Positions 42,819 to 50,677 of a stretch of 64,000 nt of DNA are shown here, one piece after another. This DNA is from JBFJKD01 sp038106145 (GTDB taxonomy: Bacteria > Pseudomonadota > Gammaproteobacteria > Pseudomonadales > Porticoccaceae). Positions within the stretch are counted from its first letter, which is position 1. Each line of letters begins with the position of its first letter. The notes below the pieces were generated by a model that worked only from the letters and a program-made list of their open reading frames with translations, did no database searches and was not told where the DNA came from. A program made the translations under genes and the position numbers. The stretch lies in assembly GCA_038106145.1 (NCBI GenBank), contig JAYODD010000014.1, positions 1 through 64,000 of the forward strand. Direction: 5' to 3'.

Positions 42819-44561
42819 CTACATGCGTTCCATCACCTCAATACCCAGTAGTTCGAGACCGGCGGCCAGGGTTCGCGCCGTGATATCGCACAGGCGCAGG
42901 CGACCGGCCCGGGTTGCGGCGGGGACGTCTGCCGCCAGTATCGGACAGCGCTCGTAAAACGCCATATAAACGCTGGACAGTTCGTAAAGATAGGCGCAGA
43001 GAATGTGGGGGTACGCCTGCGCAGCCACCTGATGCAGGGTTTCGTCGAACCTGAGGAGCACCAGGCTCAGGGTTTTCTCCTCAGGGGCTGCGATTGTAAT
43101 TGCGGCGTCGGGGTGCACGCCTCCGGTTTGTTCCGCCTTGCGGAAAATACCGCGAATACGGGTATAGGCATATTGCAGGTAGGGCGCGGTGTTACCCTCA
43201 AAACTGAGCATGGTGGACCAGTTAAAAACGTAGTCGACGGTCCGGGTTTTACTCAGGTCGGCGTATTTTACCGCGCCGATGCCCACCTTGCGCGCCACTT
43301 CGCGTCGTTCGGCCGGGGACAGGTCGGGGTTTTTTTCCTCGATCAAGGTTTCCGCCCGCAGCACTGCTTCCTGGAGCAAATCCGCCAGTTTTACCGTGCC
43401 GCCGGTGCGGGTCTTAAAGGGTCTACCGTCTTCACCCATCATGGTGCCAAACGGCAAATGTTCGAGGCTGACGCCAGTCGGTACATACCCGGCCTTGCGT
43501 GCGACGGCGAATATCTGCTGCATATGCAGCGACTGCCGCGCGTCGATAAAATACATGACGCGGTCTGCGCGCAGTGTCCCACAGCGGTAGCGCAGGGCGG
43601 CGAGGTCGGTGGTGGCATACAGATAACCGCCGTCCGATTTCCTGATGATTACCGGACTCGGGTCACCGTTTTTATCTGCCAGTTCGGGGAGAAATACCAC
43701 GGTTGCGCCCTGATCCACCTGTGCCAGGCCCTGATTCTCGAGGTCTTTCACTACCTCGCCCAGCATCGCGTTATAGGCGCTTTCAGCTTTTACATCCGAT
43801 GGTCCGAGGGTGACGTTCAGTTGTCGATAAAGATCCTCGCTGTGGGCGGTGGAAATAGCGATAAACTGTTGCCACAGGGTCAGGCAATGGCTGTCGCCGG
43901 ACTGTAATTTCACTACGTACTGGCGGGCCTTGGCAGCGAACGCCGCGTCCTCGTCGAAATGTTGTTTGGCCTGTTGGTAGAAGACTTCCAGATCCTTCAA
44001 CGCCAGTTCCGGTTGCGCATCCTTACCCAGTCGTTCTTCGAGTTCGGCGATCAGCATCCCGAACTGGGTACCCCAGTCGCCCATGTGATTTTGACGAATC
44101 ACCTGCTGCCCCAGGTATTCGAGTACGCGGGTTACCGCGTCGCCGATAATGGTGCTGCGTAAATGGCCCACGTGCATTTCTTTGGCAAGATTGGGCGAGG
44201 AGTAATCCACCACCACGGTTTGCGGGGGTTGCGCGTGGGTGATGCCCAGTTGTTGATCGCGTCCCACGGCATCCAGCGACGTAGACAAAAAACTCGTGGT
44301 AAGACGGATATTAATAAAACCCGGGCCAGCGATGCTCAGTTCGTCGGCGACACCCTCGAGATCGAGATTATCGATCACCGACTGGGCCAGTTCCCGTGGT
44401 TTGACCCCCAGTTTTTTCGCGGCTCCCAGCACACCGTTGACCTGAAAGTCTCCAAATTCGGGTCGTGTACTCGGGGTCACCTGGGGTAAACAGTCAACCG
44501 GGATGCCCGCAATGGCCATGGCCGACGCTACGTGTTGATTCAGCAATTCGCGAATACGCAT
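42819..44561 (-). CDS. argS: Arginyl-tRNA synthetase
   Basis: A 580-residue class Ia synthetase. The N-terminal additional domain is followed by the HIGH motif KEMHVGHLRST (about residues 126-136), preceded by VDYSSPNLA as in ArgRS. As usual for this enzyme there is no canonical KMSKS; the loop reads FKTRTGGTVKLADLL. The C-terminal anticodon-binding domain ends with LRLCDITARTLAAGLELLGIEVMERM, the standard ArgRS ending. It is divergent from the oad operon across about 300 bases. Confidence 0.97.
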   Translation of the reverse strand: MRIRELLNQHVASAMAIAGIPVDCLPQVTPSTRPEFGDFQVNGVLGAAKKLGVKPRELAQSVIDNLDLEGVADELSIAGPGFINIRLTTSFLSTSLDAVGRDQQLGITHAQPPQTVVVDYSSPNLAKEMHVGHLRSTIIGDAVTRVLEYLGQQVIRQNHMGDWGTQFGMLIAELEERLGKDAQPELALKDLEVFYQQAKQHFDEDAAFAAKARQYVVKLQSGDSHCLTLWQQFIAISTAHSEDLYRQLNVTLGPSDVKAESAYNAMLGEVVKDLENQGLAQVDQGATVVFLPELADKNGDPSPVIIRKSDGGYLYATTDLAALRYRCGTLRADRVMYFIDARQSLHMQQIFAVARKAGYVPTGVSLEHLPFGTMMGEDGRPFKTRTGGTVKLADLLQEAVLRAETLIEEKNPDLSPAERREVARKVGIGAVKYADLSKTRTVDYVFNWSTMLSFEGNTAPYLQYAYTRIRGIFRKAEQTGGVHPDAAITIAAPEEKTLSLVLLRFDETLHQVAAQAYPHILCAYLYELSSVYMAFYERCPILAADVPAATRAGRLRLCDITARTLAAGLELLGIEVMERM

Positions 44562-44864
44562 GGATGGGGCTGCCTGATTGAGTGCGTGGCGGTTAGTAAG
44601 GCGAGCTAAGCAACAAGTATTAAGAGCAGGGATTTTAGTGGCCAGCCCGCGGATTGCAACAGTTCACCGCAAAGTTCCCCAATTGCGCGGGTCAAGTGGG
44701 GGGCCCGGAGTGCCCCGCGCTCCCCGATCGGCAGTGACTAAAAACGCTTCTGGAAGATGGGCTCCACCGATGTGTATAATGACAAACCTGTTAACGGCAC
44801 CGATCCACAGGGCGATCGGCAGTGCCGCAATCCAAAATCTGGAAGTGGCAGAGGAGACACCATT
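44562..44864. other. Intergenic region between argS and oadG, with oad promoter candidate
   Basis: About 300 bases without a supported gene. A perfect -10 hexamer TATAAT is at 44775-44780, with only a weak -35 at the expected distance. No FNR-like box was found here, in contrast to ompW and usp. The part at 44690-44740 is G/C-rich. Confidence 0.5.
44775..44780 (+). promoter_or_regulatory. Candidate -10 element of the oadGAB operon
   Basis: A perfect TATAAT lies 85 bases before the TTG start of oadG. The -35 region around 44749-44757 does not match well. Confidence 0.4.
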
Positions 44865-45107
44865 TTGAGCGAACCATCCCTACTACAACAAGGCCTGGAC
44901 CTGATGATTTACGGTATGGGAATCGTGTTCCTGTTTCTGCTGGTCCTGGTCACGGCGGTTGCGGCCATGTCCCGTGCTATCCAGCGTTACCTTCCCCACC
45001 AGGAAAGTGCGACCCCCAACAAGATATCCCCCGTGCCGACGGCGGCCAGTCCACAGGTGGTGCGGGTCATTCAGGCCGCGCTGGATCAACATCGGCAGCG
45101 CAAATAG
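44865..45107 (+). CDS. oadG: Oxaloacetate decarboxylase gamma chain OadG
   Basis: An 80-residue membrane subunit. One transmembrane helix (MIYGMGIVFLFLLVLVTAVAAM, about residues 14-35) is followed by a hydrophilic C-terminal stretch with His (PHQES, DQHRQRK) that in this family binds zinc and contacts the alpha chain. The start is TTG at 44865, supported by GGAG at the correct distance; the longer ATG reading has no such site. It anchors the Na+ pump complex OadABG. The genes oadA and oadB follow on the same strand in the usual order G-A-B. Confidence 0.9.
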   Translation: MSEPSLLQQGLDLMIYGMGIVFLFLLVLVTAVAAMSRAIQRYLPHQESATPNKISPVPTAASPQVVRVIQAALDQHRQRK

Positions 45108-45214
45108 CCGGGGGTTGTTGCGCCACCGGCCGGACGCCGGTCCCGTCGCAATCCAGGAGTTTTACTGAACAACAGATCCACTTTGTCAAAACCCGCAACT
45201 GAGAGTTAATTTGT

Positions 45215-46978
45215 ATGGCTGTCGAGAAAAAACCTTTGGGTATTACCGAACTTGTCTTGCGCGATGCCCATCAGTCCCTGTTGGCCACACGTCTGCGTCT
45301 GGACGATATGCTGCCGATCGCCGAACAGTTGGACAAGGTTGGTTACTGGTCCATGGAATCCTGGGGCGGAGCGACGTTCGATGCCTGTATTCGCTATCTC
45401 GGTGAAGACCCCTGGGAGCGTATTCGCCAGCTCAAAAAAGCCATGCCCAATACTCCACAGCAGATGTTGTTTCGCGGGCAGAATATTCTCGGCTACCGCC
45501 ACTACGCGGACGATGTGGTAACCAAATTTGTAGAGCGGGCTGCCATCAACGGGATCGACGTTTTTCGCGTCTTCGACGCCATGAACGACATGCGCAATCT
45601 GCGCACCGCGTTAAGCGCGGTCAACAAGGTTGGCAAGCACGCCCAGGGCACGATTTCCTACACTGTGAGTCCGGTGCACACCTTGCAACTGTGGGTGGAT
45701 CTGGGGCGTCAACTGGAGGACATGGGTGCCGACTCCATCTGCATCAAGGACATGGCGGGTCTGTTGACCCCCTACATAGGCTACGAACTGGTAAAACAGC
45801 TGAAAGCGGCCGTAGCCATCCCCATTCATCTTCAATGTCATGCCACCACTGGCCTGTCCACCGCCACCTATTTGAAATGTATTGAAGCCGGTATCGACAA
45901 CGTCGACACGGCGATTTCATCCATGTCCATGACCTATGGCCACTCCGCTACGGAGGCGGTGGTGGCCATTCTTCAGGGCACGGACCGGGACACGGGTCTG
46001 GATATCGCAGGGCTGGAGGACATCGCCTCGTATTTCCGTAAAGTGCGCAAAAAATACGCGCAATTTGAAGGTTCCCTCAAAGGGGTGGACTCGCGAATTC
46101 TGGTGGCGCAGGTGCCCGGTGGCATGTTGACCAATATGGAAAGTCAGCTGCGTGAACAGGGTGCCGAAGATCGATTCGATGAAGTGCTGGCGGAAATTCC
46201 GCGGGTGCGCGCCGATCTTGGTTATATTCCCCTGGTGACACCCACCTCGCAGATCGTGGGCACTCAGGCGGTGTTAAATGTCCTCACCGGCGAGCGCTAC
46301 AAAAGTATTTCGAAGGAAACCGCGGGGGTACTCAAGGGAGAATATGGCTCCACGGCGGCGCCGGTAAATGCTGAATTGCAGGCCAGAGTGCTGGCGGGTG
46401 CAGAGCCCGTCACCTGTCGGCCCGCAGATTTGCTGGATGACGAAATGGACAAACTATCCGGCGAACTGGAGGCGTTGGCGAGTAAGGAAGGCGTGGCGCT
46501 TACCGAAGGGGAGGGGCGCGTCGACGATCTTTTGACCTATGCGCTGTTCCCGCAGGTTGGTTTTAAATTTCTTGCCAATCGCAACGACCCCAGTGTGTTC
46601 GAGCAGCCACCCACGGGTGCTGAAAGCGGTGCCGTTGCCGCTACCGGAGAAGCCGTTTACACCGTTACGGTGGAGGGGAAAAAGTATACGGTGACGGTCA
46701 ACGAGGGCGGGGATATCAACGGTATTGCGCCGCTGGGGGCGGCGCCGGTGGCGGTGGGAGCGGGCAGCGAATCTGTTGCCGCGCCCCTGGCGGGAACCAT
46801 CTTCAAGTTACTGGTGTCTCCCGGACAGGCGGTAGAAGAGGGACAAAACCTGCTCATTCTCGAAGCCATGAAAATGGAGACGGCTGTCAGCGCACCGCGG
46901 GCAGGGGTGGTTGCCGAAATCCGGGTCAAGGTCGGGGACAATATACTGGTGGGTGATACCCTGGTAACGCTGGCCTGA
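45215..46978 (+). CDS. oadA: Oxaloacetate decarboxylase alpha chain OadA
   Basis: A 587-residue carboxyltransferase subunit that transfers CO2 from oxaloacetate to biotin. The N-terminal TIM barrel begins TELVLRDAHQSLLATRLRLDD with the metal-site Asp, and has FRVFDAMNDMRNL and the His pair in IHLQCHATTGLS. A linker rich in Ala/Gly lies at about residues 460-515. The C-terminal biotinyl domain carries the acceptor Lys in LEAMKMETAV (about residue 552). The complex releases CO2 through OadB and exports Na+, which suits a marine organism. It follows oadG by 107 bases and precedes oadB by 13. Confidence 0.97.
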   Translation: MAVEKKPLGITELVLRDAHQSLLATRLRLDDMLPIAEQLDKVGYWSMESWGGATFDACIRYLGEDPWERIRQLKKAMPNTPQQMLFRGQNILGYRHYADDVVTKFVERAAINGIDVFRVFDAMNDMRNLRTALSAVNKVGKHAQGTISYTVSPVHTLQLWVDLGRQLEDMGADSICIKDMAGLLTPYIGYELVKQLKAAVAIPIHLQCHATTGLSTATYLKCIEAGIDNVDTAISSMSMTYGHSATEAVVAILQGTDRDTGLDIAGLEDIASYFRKVRKKYAQFEGSLKGVDSRILVAQVPGGMLTNMESQLREQGAEDRFDEVLAEIPRVRADLGYIPLVTPTSQIVGTQAVLNVLTGERYKSISKETAGVLKGEYGSTAAPVNAELQARVLAGAEPVTCRPADLLDDEMDKLSGELEALASKEGVALTEGEGRVDDLLTYALFPQVGFKFLANRNDPSVFEQPPTGAESGAVAATGEAVYTVTVEGKKYTVTVNEGGDINGIAPLGAAPVAVGAGSESVAAPLAGTIFKLLVSPGQAVEEGQNLLILEAMKMETAVSAPRAGVVAEIRVKVGDNILVGDTLVTLA

Positions 46979-46991
46979 GTCGGAGCAGTCG

Positions 46992-48164
46992 ATGAATCAA
47001 TTGTATAGTTTGTGGCAGTCCTCTGGACTCGCGTTGATTGAACCCGGCATGCTGGCGATGATGATTGTGGGCTTGGTTCTGTTGTATCTGGCCATTCACA
47101 AGGGTTTTGAGCCGTTATTGCTGGTGCCCATCGGGTTCGGCACTATTCTGGTCAATATCCCTGGCGCCGGCATGGAAGCAGGGCCCGTGTACGACGCGCT
47201 TGGCCATCTCGAGTCCCCTGCTGGCATTCTGTATTACATTTACCATGTCGGTATCGAAACCGGAATTTTTCCGCTGGTCATTTTTATGGGTGTCGGCGCC
47301 ATGACGGATTTTGGTCCGTTATTGGCGAATCCCAAAACGTTGTTTTTAGGCGCGGCCGCCCAGGTGGGTATATTTGTCACCGTGATGGGCGCTGTGGGGT
47401 TAAATGTGCTGGGTATACTGGATTTTTCCATTCGCGATGCGGCTTCCATCGGCATTATTGGCGGTGCTGATGGTCCCACCGCTATTTTTGTCGCCAGCAA
47501 GTTGTCGCCGGATTTACTGGGTGCGATCGCGGTCGCCGCGTATTCCTACATGGCGCTGGTGCCCATTATTCAACCACCGATCATGCGTTGGCTTACCACG
47601 GATGCCGAACGCAAGATTAAGATGGAACAGCTGCGGCCAGTGTACAAGACGGAAAAAATCGTATTTCCACTGGTATTGTTACTGCTGGTTGCGATGTTTT
47701 TACCCACGGCGGCGCCGCTGCTGGGCATGTTTTGCTTTGGTAACCTGATGCGGGAATGTGGCGTGGTCTCGCGCCTGAGTGACACCACGCAAAATGCGCT
47801 GATTAACATCGTCACCATTTTTCTGGGGCTGGGTGTCGGCTCGAAAATGAGTGCCGACAAATTCTTGAACTGGGAAACCCTCGGCATTCTGGCGTTGGGT
47901 GCTGTAGCATTTTGTATTGGTACGGCCTCCGGTGTGCTAATGGCCAAGCTAATGAATCGTTTTTCACAGAGTAAAATCAATCCGCTGATTGGCTCGGCAG
48001 GGGTGTCGGCGGTGCCGATGGCGGCGCGGGTCTCCAATAAACTGGGGCTCGAAGCCAATCCGCAAAACTTTTTACTAATGTATGCCATGGGCCCAAATGT
48101 CGCGGGGGTCATCGGTTCGGCAGTGGCGGCTGGCGTAATGATATCCATTGTATCCGGGCTCTAA
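46992..48164 (+). CDS. oadB: Na+-translocating decarboxylase beta chain OadB
   Basis: A 390-residue membrane protein with about nine helices that decarboxylates carboxybiotin and moves Na+ outward. Signature segments are present: GVGAMTDFGPLLANPKTL, the buried-Asp region IIGGADGPTAIFVASKL (about residues 155-171), GNLMRECGVVSRL, and INPLIGSAGVSAVPMAARVS near the C terminus. These contain the Asp, Asn and Ser residues used for Na+ and proton traffic in characterised OadB proteins. It forms a complex with OadA and OadG. BolA is encoded 31 bases after its stop. Confidence 0.96.
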   Translation: MNQLYSLWQSSGLALIEPGMLAMMIVGLVLLYLAIHKGFEPLLLVPIGFGTILVNIPGAGMEAGPVYDALGHLESPAGILYYIYHVGIETGIFPLVIFMGVGAMTDFGPLLANPKTLFLGAAAQVGIFVTVMGAVGLNVLGILDFSIRDAASIGIIGGADGPTAIFVASKLSPDLLGAIAVAAYSYMALVPIIQPPIMRWLTTDAERKIKMEQLRPVYKTEKIVFPLVLLLLVAMFLPTAAPLLGMFCFGNLMRECGVVSRLSDTTQNALINIVTIFLGLGVGSKMSADKFLNWETLGILALGAVAFCIGTASGVLMAKLMNRFSQSKINPLIGSAGVSAVPMAARVSNKLGLEANPQNFLLMYAMGPNVAGVIGSAVAAGVMISIVSGL

Positions 48165-48195
48165 GGTGGCTGCGGTGGAGCAGGAGCCGAAGGCG

Positions 48196-48516
48196 ATGAA
48201 GAGGGTGGAAGAACGCATTGTCACAGTCTTGCGCGAGCAATTCGCGCCGACTTATTTGCAGGTGGTCAACGAAAGTCAGGGCCACAATGTGGCCCGTGGC
48301 GCTGAAACCCATTTTAAGGTAGTTATTGTCAGTGAAAAATTCGCCACTGCGCGCGCGGTACAACGGCATCGCCTGGTTTATCAGGCTTTGGCCGAGGAAC
48401 TGCGCGGCCCCGTCCATGCGTTGGCGTTACACACCCATACACCGGTGGAATGGTCGCGAAACAGTGCGGTGCCAGCTTCCCCGGCTTGCGCCAGCGCTAA
48501 AAAAAGCGCCCATTAA
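48196..48516 (+). CDS. bolA: BolA family protein
   Basis: A 106-residue protein with the BolA fold (class II KH-like). It shows MKRVEERIVTVLREQFAPTYLQVVNES, the helix-turn region with GAETHFKVVIVSEKF, and RHRLVYQALAEELRGPVHALALHTHTP. The conserved His in ETHFK and the C-terminal His in HTHTP are the likely Fe-S or glutaredoxin contact residues. BolA works with monothiol glutaredoxins in iron handling and stress shape control. The ATG at 48196 is preferred over an in-frame GTG-like reading from 48148, which overlaps oadB. Confidence 0.92.
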   Translation: MKRVEERIVTVLREQFAPTYLQVVNESQGHNVARGAETHFKVVIVSEKFATARAVQRHRLVYQALAEELRGPVHALALHTHTPVEWSRNSAVPASPACASAKKSAH

Positions 48517-48604
48517 ACAGGGTTGTGGTTTCGTTGCCGACAAAATAATTAAGTGAACTCAACGCGCTCACCCAGCTAACGAAGATTACCAACAGGGAGG
48601 AATT

Positions 48605-49021
48605 ATGAAATCGTTAATACAAATTATGGTGGCTACGGCGCTGGTGTTGGGCCCCATGGCGCTACTGGCCGCCGATGCACAACCGCGGGCGTATATTATC
48701 GAACCACTGGACGGCGCACAGGTGACGAATCCGGTTACCGTAAAGTTTGGCCTGCAGAATATGGGTGTTGCTCCGGCCGGGGTGGAGCGGGCCAACACCG
48801 GTCATCATCATTTGCTGATCGACGTGACGCAGCTGCCTGCGCTGGATAAACCGGTGCCGACGGATGAGCACCATCGTCATTTTGGCGGCGGGCAAACCGA
48901 AACCCAAATCGAGCTGGCACCGGGCGTCCACCGTTTACAGTTATTGCTGGGGGATCACAGCCACATTCCCCATCAGCCACCGGTGATGTCCGAAGCGATC
49001 ACCATCGAAGTGCAGGAATAA
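48605..49021 (+). CDS. DUF4399-domain periplasmic protein
   Basis: A 138-residue exported protein. Signal peptide MKSLIQIMVATALVLGPMALLA is followed by an all-beta DUF4399 domain: YIIEPLDGAQVTNPVTVKFGL, NTGHHHLLIDVTQLP with a His cluster, and RLQLLLGDHSHIPHQPPV with a second one. The His residues (HHH, HHRHFGGG, HSHIPH) could hold a metal such as copper, which is inference. RBS GGGAGG is five bases before the ATG. It is alone between bolA and ompW. Family function is unknown. Confidence 0.85.
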   Translation: MKSLIQIMVATALVLGPMALLAADAQPRAYIIEPLDGAQVTNPVTVKFGLQNMGVAPAGVERANTGHHHLLIDVTQLPALDKPVPTDEHHRHFGGGQTETQIELAPGVHRLQLLLGDHSHIPHQPPVMSEAITIEVQE

Positions 49022-49076
49022 TGCCCTGTTTGTAAGCGATCTTCAGCCGCGCCGGAAAGCGTCTATTGGCGTGTAC

Positions 49077-49118
49077 TTAATGCAGATCAAGTCGCGGAAA
49101 TTGTTAAGCTGATCTAAT
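49077..49118 (+). promoter_or_regulatory. Candidate FNR-dependent promoter of ompW
   Basis: TTAAT-GCAG-ATCAA (49077-49090) matches the FNR consensus TTGAT-N4-ATCAA at nine of ten positions; the mismatch is the G at position 3, which contacts FNR. TCTAAT at 49113-49118 is a near -10 hexamer. It puts the transcription start at about 49125, so the site is centred near -41.5, the class II spacing. The ompW ATG is 32 bases further. Confidence 0.55.
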
Positions 49119-49156
49119 TCTTCCCTCATCATAGTTCTGTTTTTGGGGGAAGTTTT

Positions 49157-49840
49157 ATGCTGTGTCGTCGTACGTTTTATTTAGCCGTTGGTGGATTGCT
49201 CGCCGGTTTGTTGTTCACAAGTGTCGGGGTCGGTGCCTACGAGCCTGGTGATCTGATTGTGCGGGCTGGGGTCGCGTCTGTGCAACCCGATGAAGATAGT
49301 TCGTCACTAGTGGTAAACGGGGTTGCGGTTCCGGGTACCGGGGCTGGTGTGGATGGCGACGAGCAATTGGGTCTGACAGCGACGTATATGTTGACCGAGC
49401 ATCTCGGTCTGGGCGTGCTGGCCGCGACACCCTTTGAACACGATATTCAGGCCAGGGGTCTGGGAATTGACGCGGGCTCGGCCAAGCATCTGCCGCCCAC
49501 CATCACCGTTCAATACTTTCCGATGGCCGCCGCCTCCGCACTGCAACCCTATATTGGCCTGGGCATTAACTACACGGTGTTTTTTCAGGAAGATGTCGCC
49601 AGTCAACTGGAAAACGCCATTGGCGCGTCGGGCGACCTGTCCCTGGACGACTCTTTTGGCGTTGCCGGACAGGCGGGCATCGACTGGGTTCTGAGTTCAA
49701 ACTGGCTGCTCAATGCCTCGGTGTGGTATCTGGATATCGACACGGAAGCGACCTTCAAATTTGCCGATGGTACCCGTGTGGAAGCCGATGTTGATATCGA
49801 TCCCTGGGTGTACATGGTGGGATTGGGTTATCGGTTCTAA
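49157..49840 (+). CDS. ompW: OmpW-type outer membrane protein
   Basis: A 227-residue outer-membrane beta-barrel of the OmpW family. The signal peptide (residues 1-27) is followed by YEPGDLIVRAGVASVQPDEDSS, the family start, TATYMLTEHLGLGVLAATPFEHD and PTITVQYFP. The barrel ends with the usual aromatic terminus GLGYRF, needed for outer-membrane insertion. OmpW proteins form small hydrophobic channels and respond to oxygen and osmotic stress; in E. coli ompW is FNR-regulated, in line with the FNR-like site upstream here. It is convergent with fnr. Confidence 0.93.
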   Translation: MLCRRTFYLAVGGLLAGLLFTSVGVGAYEPGDLIVRAGVASVQPDEDSSSLVVNGVAVPGTGAGVDGDEQLGLTATYMLTEHLGLGVLAATPFEHDIQARGLGIDAGSAKHLPPTITVQYFPMAAASALQPYIGLGINYTVFFQEDVASQLENAIGASGDLSLDDSFGVAGQAGIDWVLSSNWLLNASVWYLDIDTEATFKFADGTRVEADVDIDPWVYMVGLGYRF

Positions 49841-49910
49841 CGGTTTCCCGCAGAAAGTCGTCATAGGGGGTTGGGGCGTGCCGCCGGGCGCGCTCCGCCG
49901 TGCAGCATTT

Positions 49911-50627
49911 TCAGGTGTTGGCCAACTCCTGCAGAGCATTCAGGTTGACGATTTCAATTTCTCGTTTGTCCACCTGCAAAAAACCCTGTTTCTGAAAGCG
50001 ACTGAAAACGCGACTGACGGTTTCGACGGTGAGTCCCAGATAGTTGCCGATGTCGGCCCGCGACATGGGCAGGCGAAAGCGCGTGCCGGACAAATGCCGC
50101 AGCGCGTTGCGCGCCGATATGCTCAGTAGCAGCGTCGCTACCCGTTCCTCGGCGCTGTTTTTGCTCAGCAAAGCGATTAACTGCTGGTCACTGGTGATTT
50201 CCTTGCTCATCAACTTAAAAAAGTGGCGTTGCAAAGAGGGTAGCTTGAGGCTGAGGTCTTCGAGGCGGGAGAAAGGAATTTCGCAAATTGCCGATGTCTC
50301 CAACGCCTGGGCGGAACTTCTGTGCCGGGTGTGGGCGATGCCATCCATGCCGAAGATTTCGCCGGGTAAATAAAACCCGGTGACCTGTTCAATCCCCTGT
50401 TGGTTGGCGGCAAAGGTCTTGATGGCGCCGCTGCGCACGGCAAAAACCGCTTTAAACGGATCCCCGTCCCGGTAAATATATTGATCTTTATGGGTCGGGC
50501 GACCCCGTTGCACGATGTCGTTGAGCCGATCAATTTCCTCGATTTTGAGGGCGATGGGCAAACACAGCGAGCTCATGCGGCACTGATTGCAGTTAACTTC
50601 GATATTGTGCGGGCAGGTAGCCGACAT
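49911..50627 (-). CDS. fnr: FNR-type oxygen-sensing transcription regulator
   Basis: A 238-residue CRP/FNR-family protein with the [4Fe-4S] ligands of true FNR. The N-terminal CNQCRMSSLC supplies C-x2-C-x5-C, and the fourth ligand is Cys in SAICEIPF (about residue 112). The effector beta-roll (YRDGDPFKAVFAVRSGAIK, GEIFGMDGIA) leads to the C-terminal helix-turn-helix (SRADIGNYLGLTVETVSRVFSRFQ), with the E-S-R residues for TTGAT contact. Oxygen destroys the cluster and inactivates DNA binding. The start at 50627 is preferred to 50654. A HemN-like gene lies 50 bases upstream on the same strand; the pair recalls the anr-hemN arrangement of pseudomonads. Confidence 0.95.
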   Translation of the reverse strand: MSATCPHNIEVNCNQCRMSSLCLPIALKIEEIDRLNDIVQRGRPTHKDQYIYRDGDPFKAVFAVRSGAIKTFAANQQGIEQVTGFYLPGEIFGMDGIAHTRHRSSAQALETSAICEIPFSRLEDLSLKLPSLQRHFFKLMSKEITSDQQLIALLSKNSAEERVATLLLSISARNALRHLSGTRFRLPMSRADIGNYLGLTVETVSRVFSRFQKQGFLQVDKREIEIVNLNALQELANT

Positions 50628-50677
50628 GTCAGCACTCCGGAGCAACGGTAACAAACGAAGCTGGCAGTATAGCGACT

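Noticed and set aside
44562..44864. FNR box upstream of oadG
   Set aside because: No stretch in this region matches TTGAT-N4-ATCAA well; half-site matches only.
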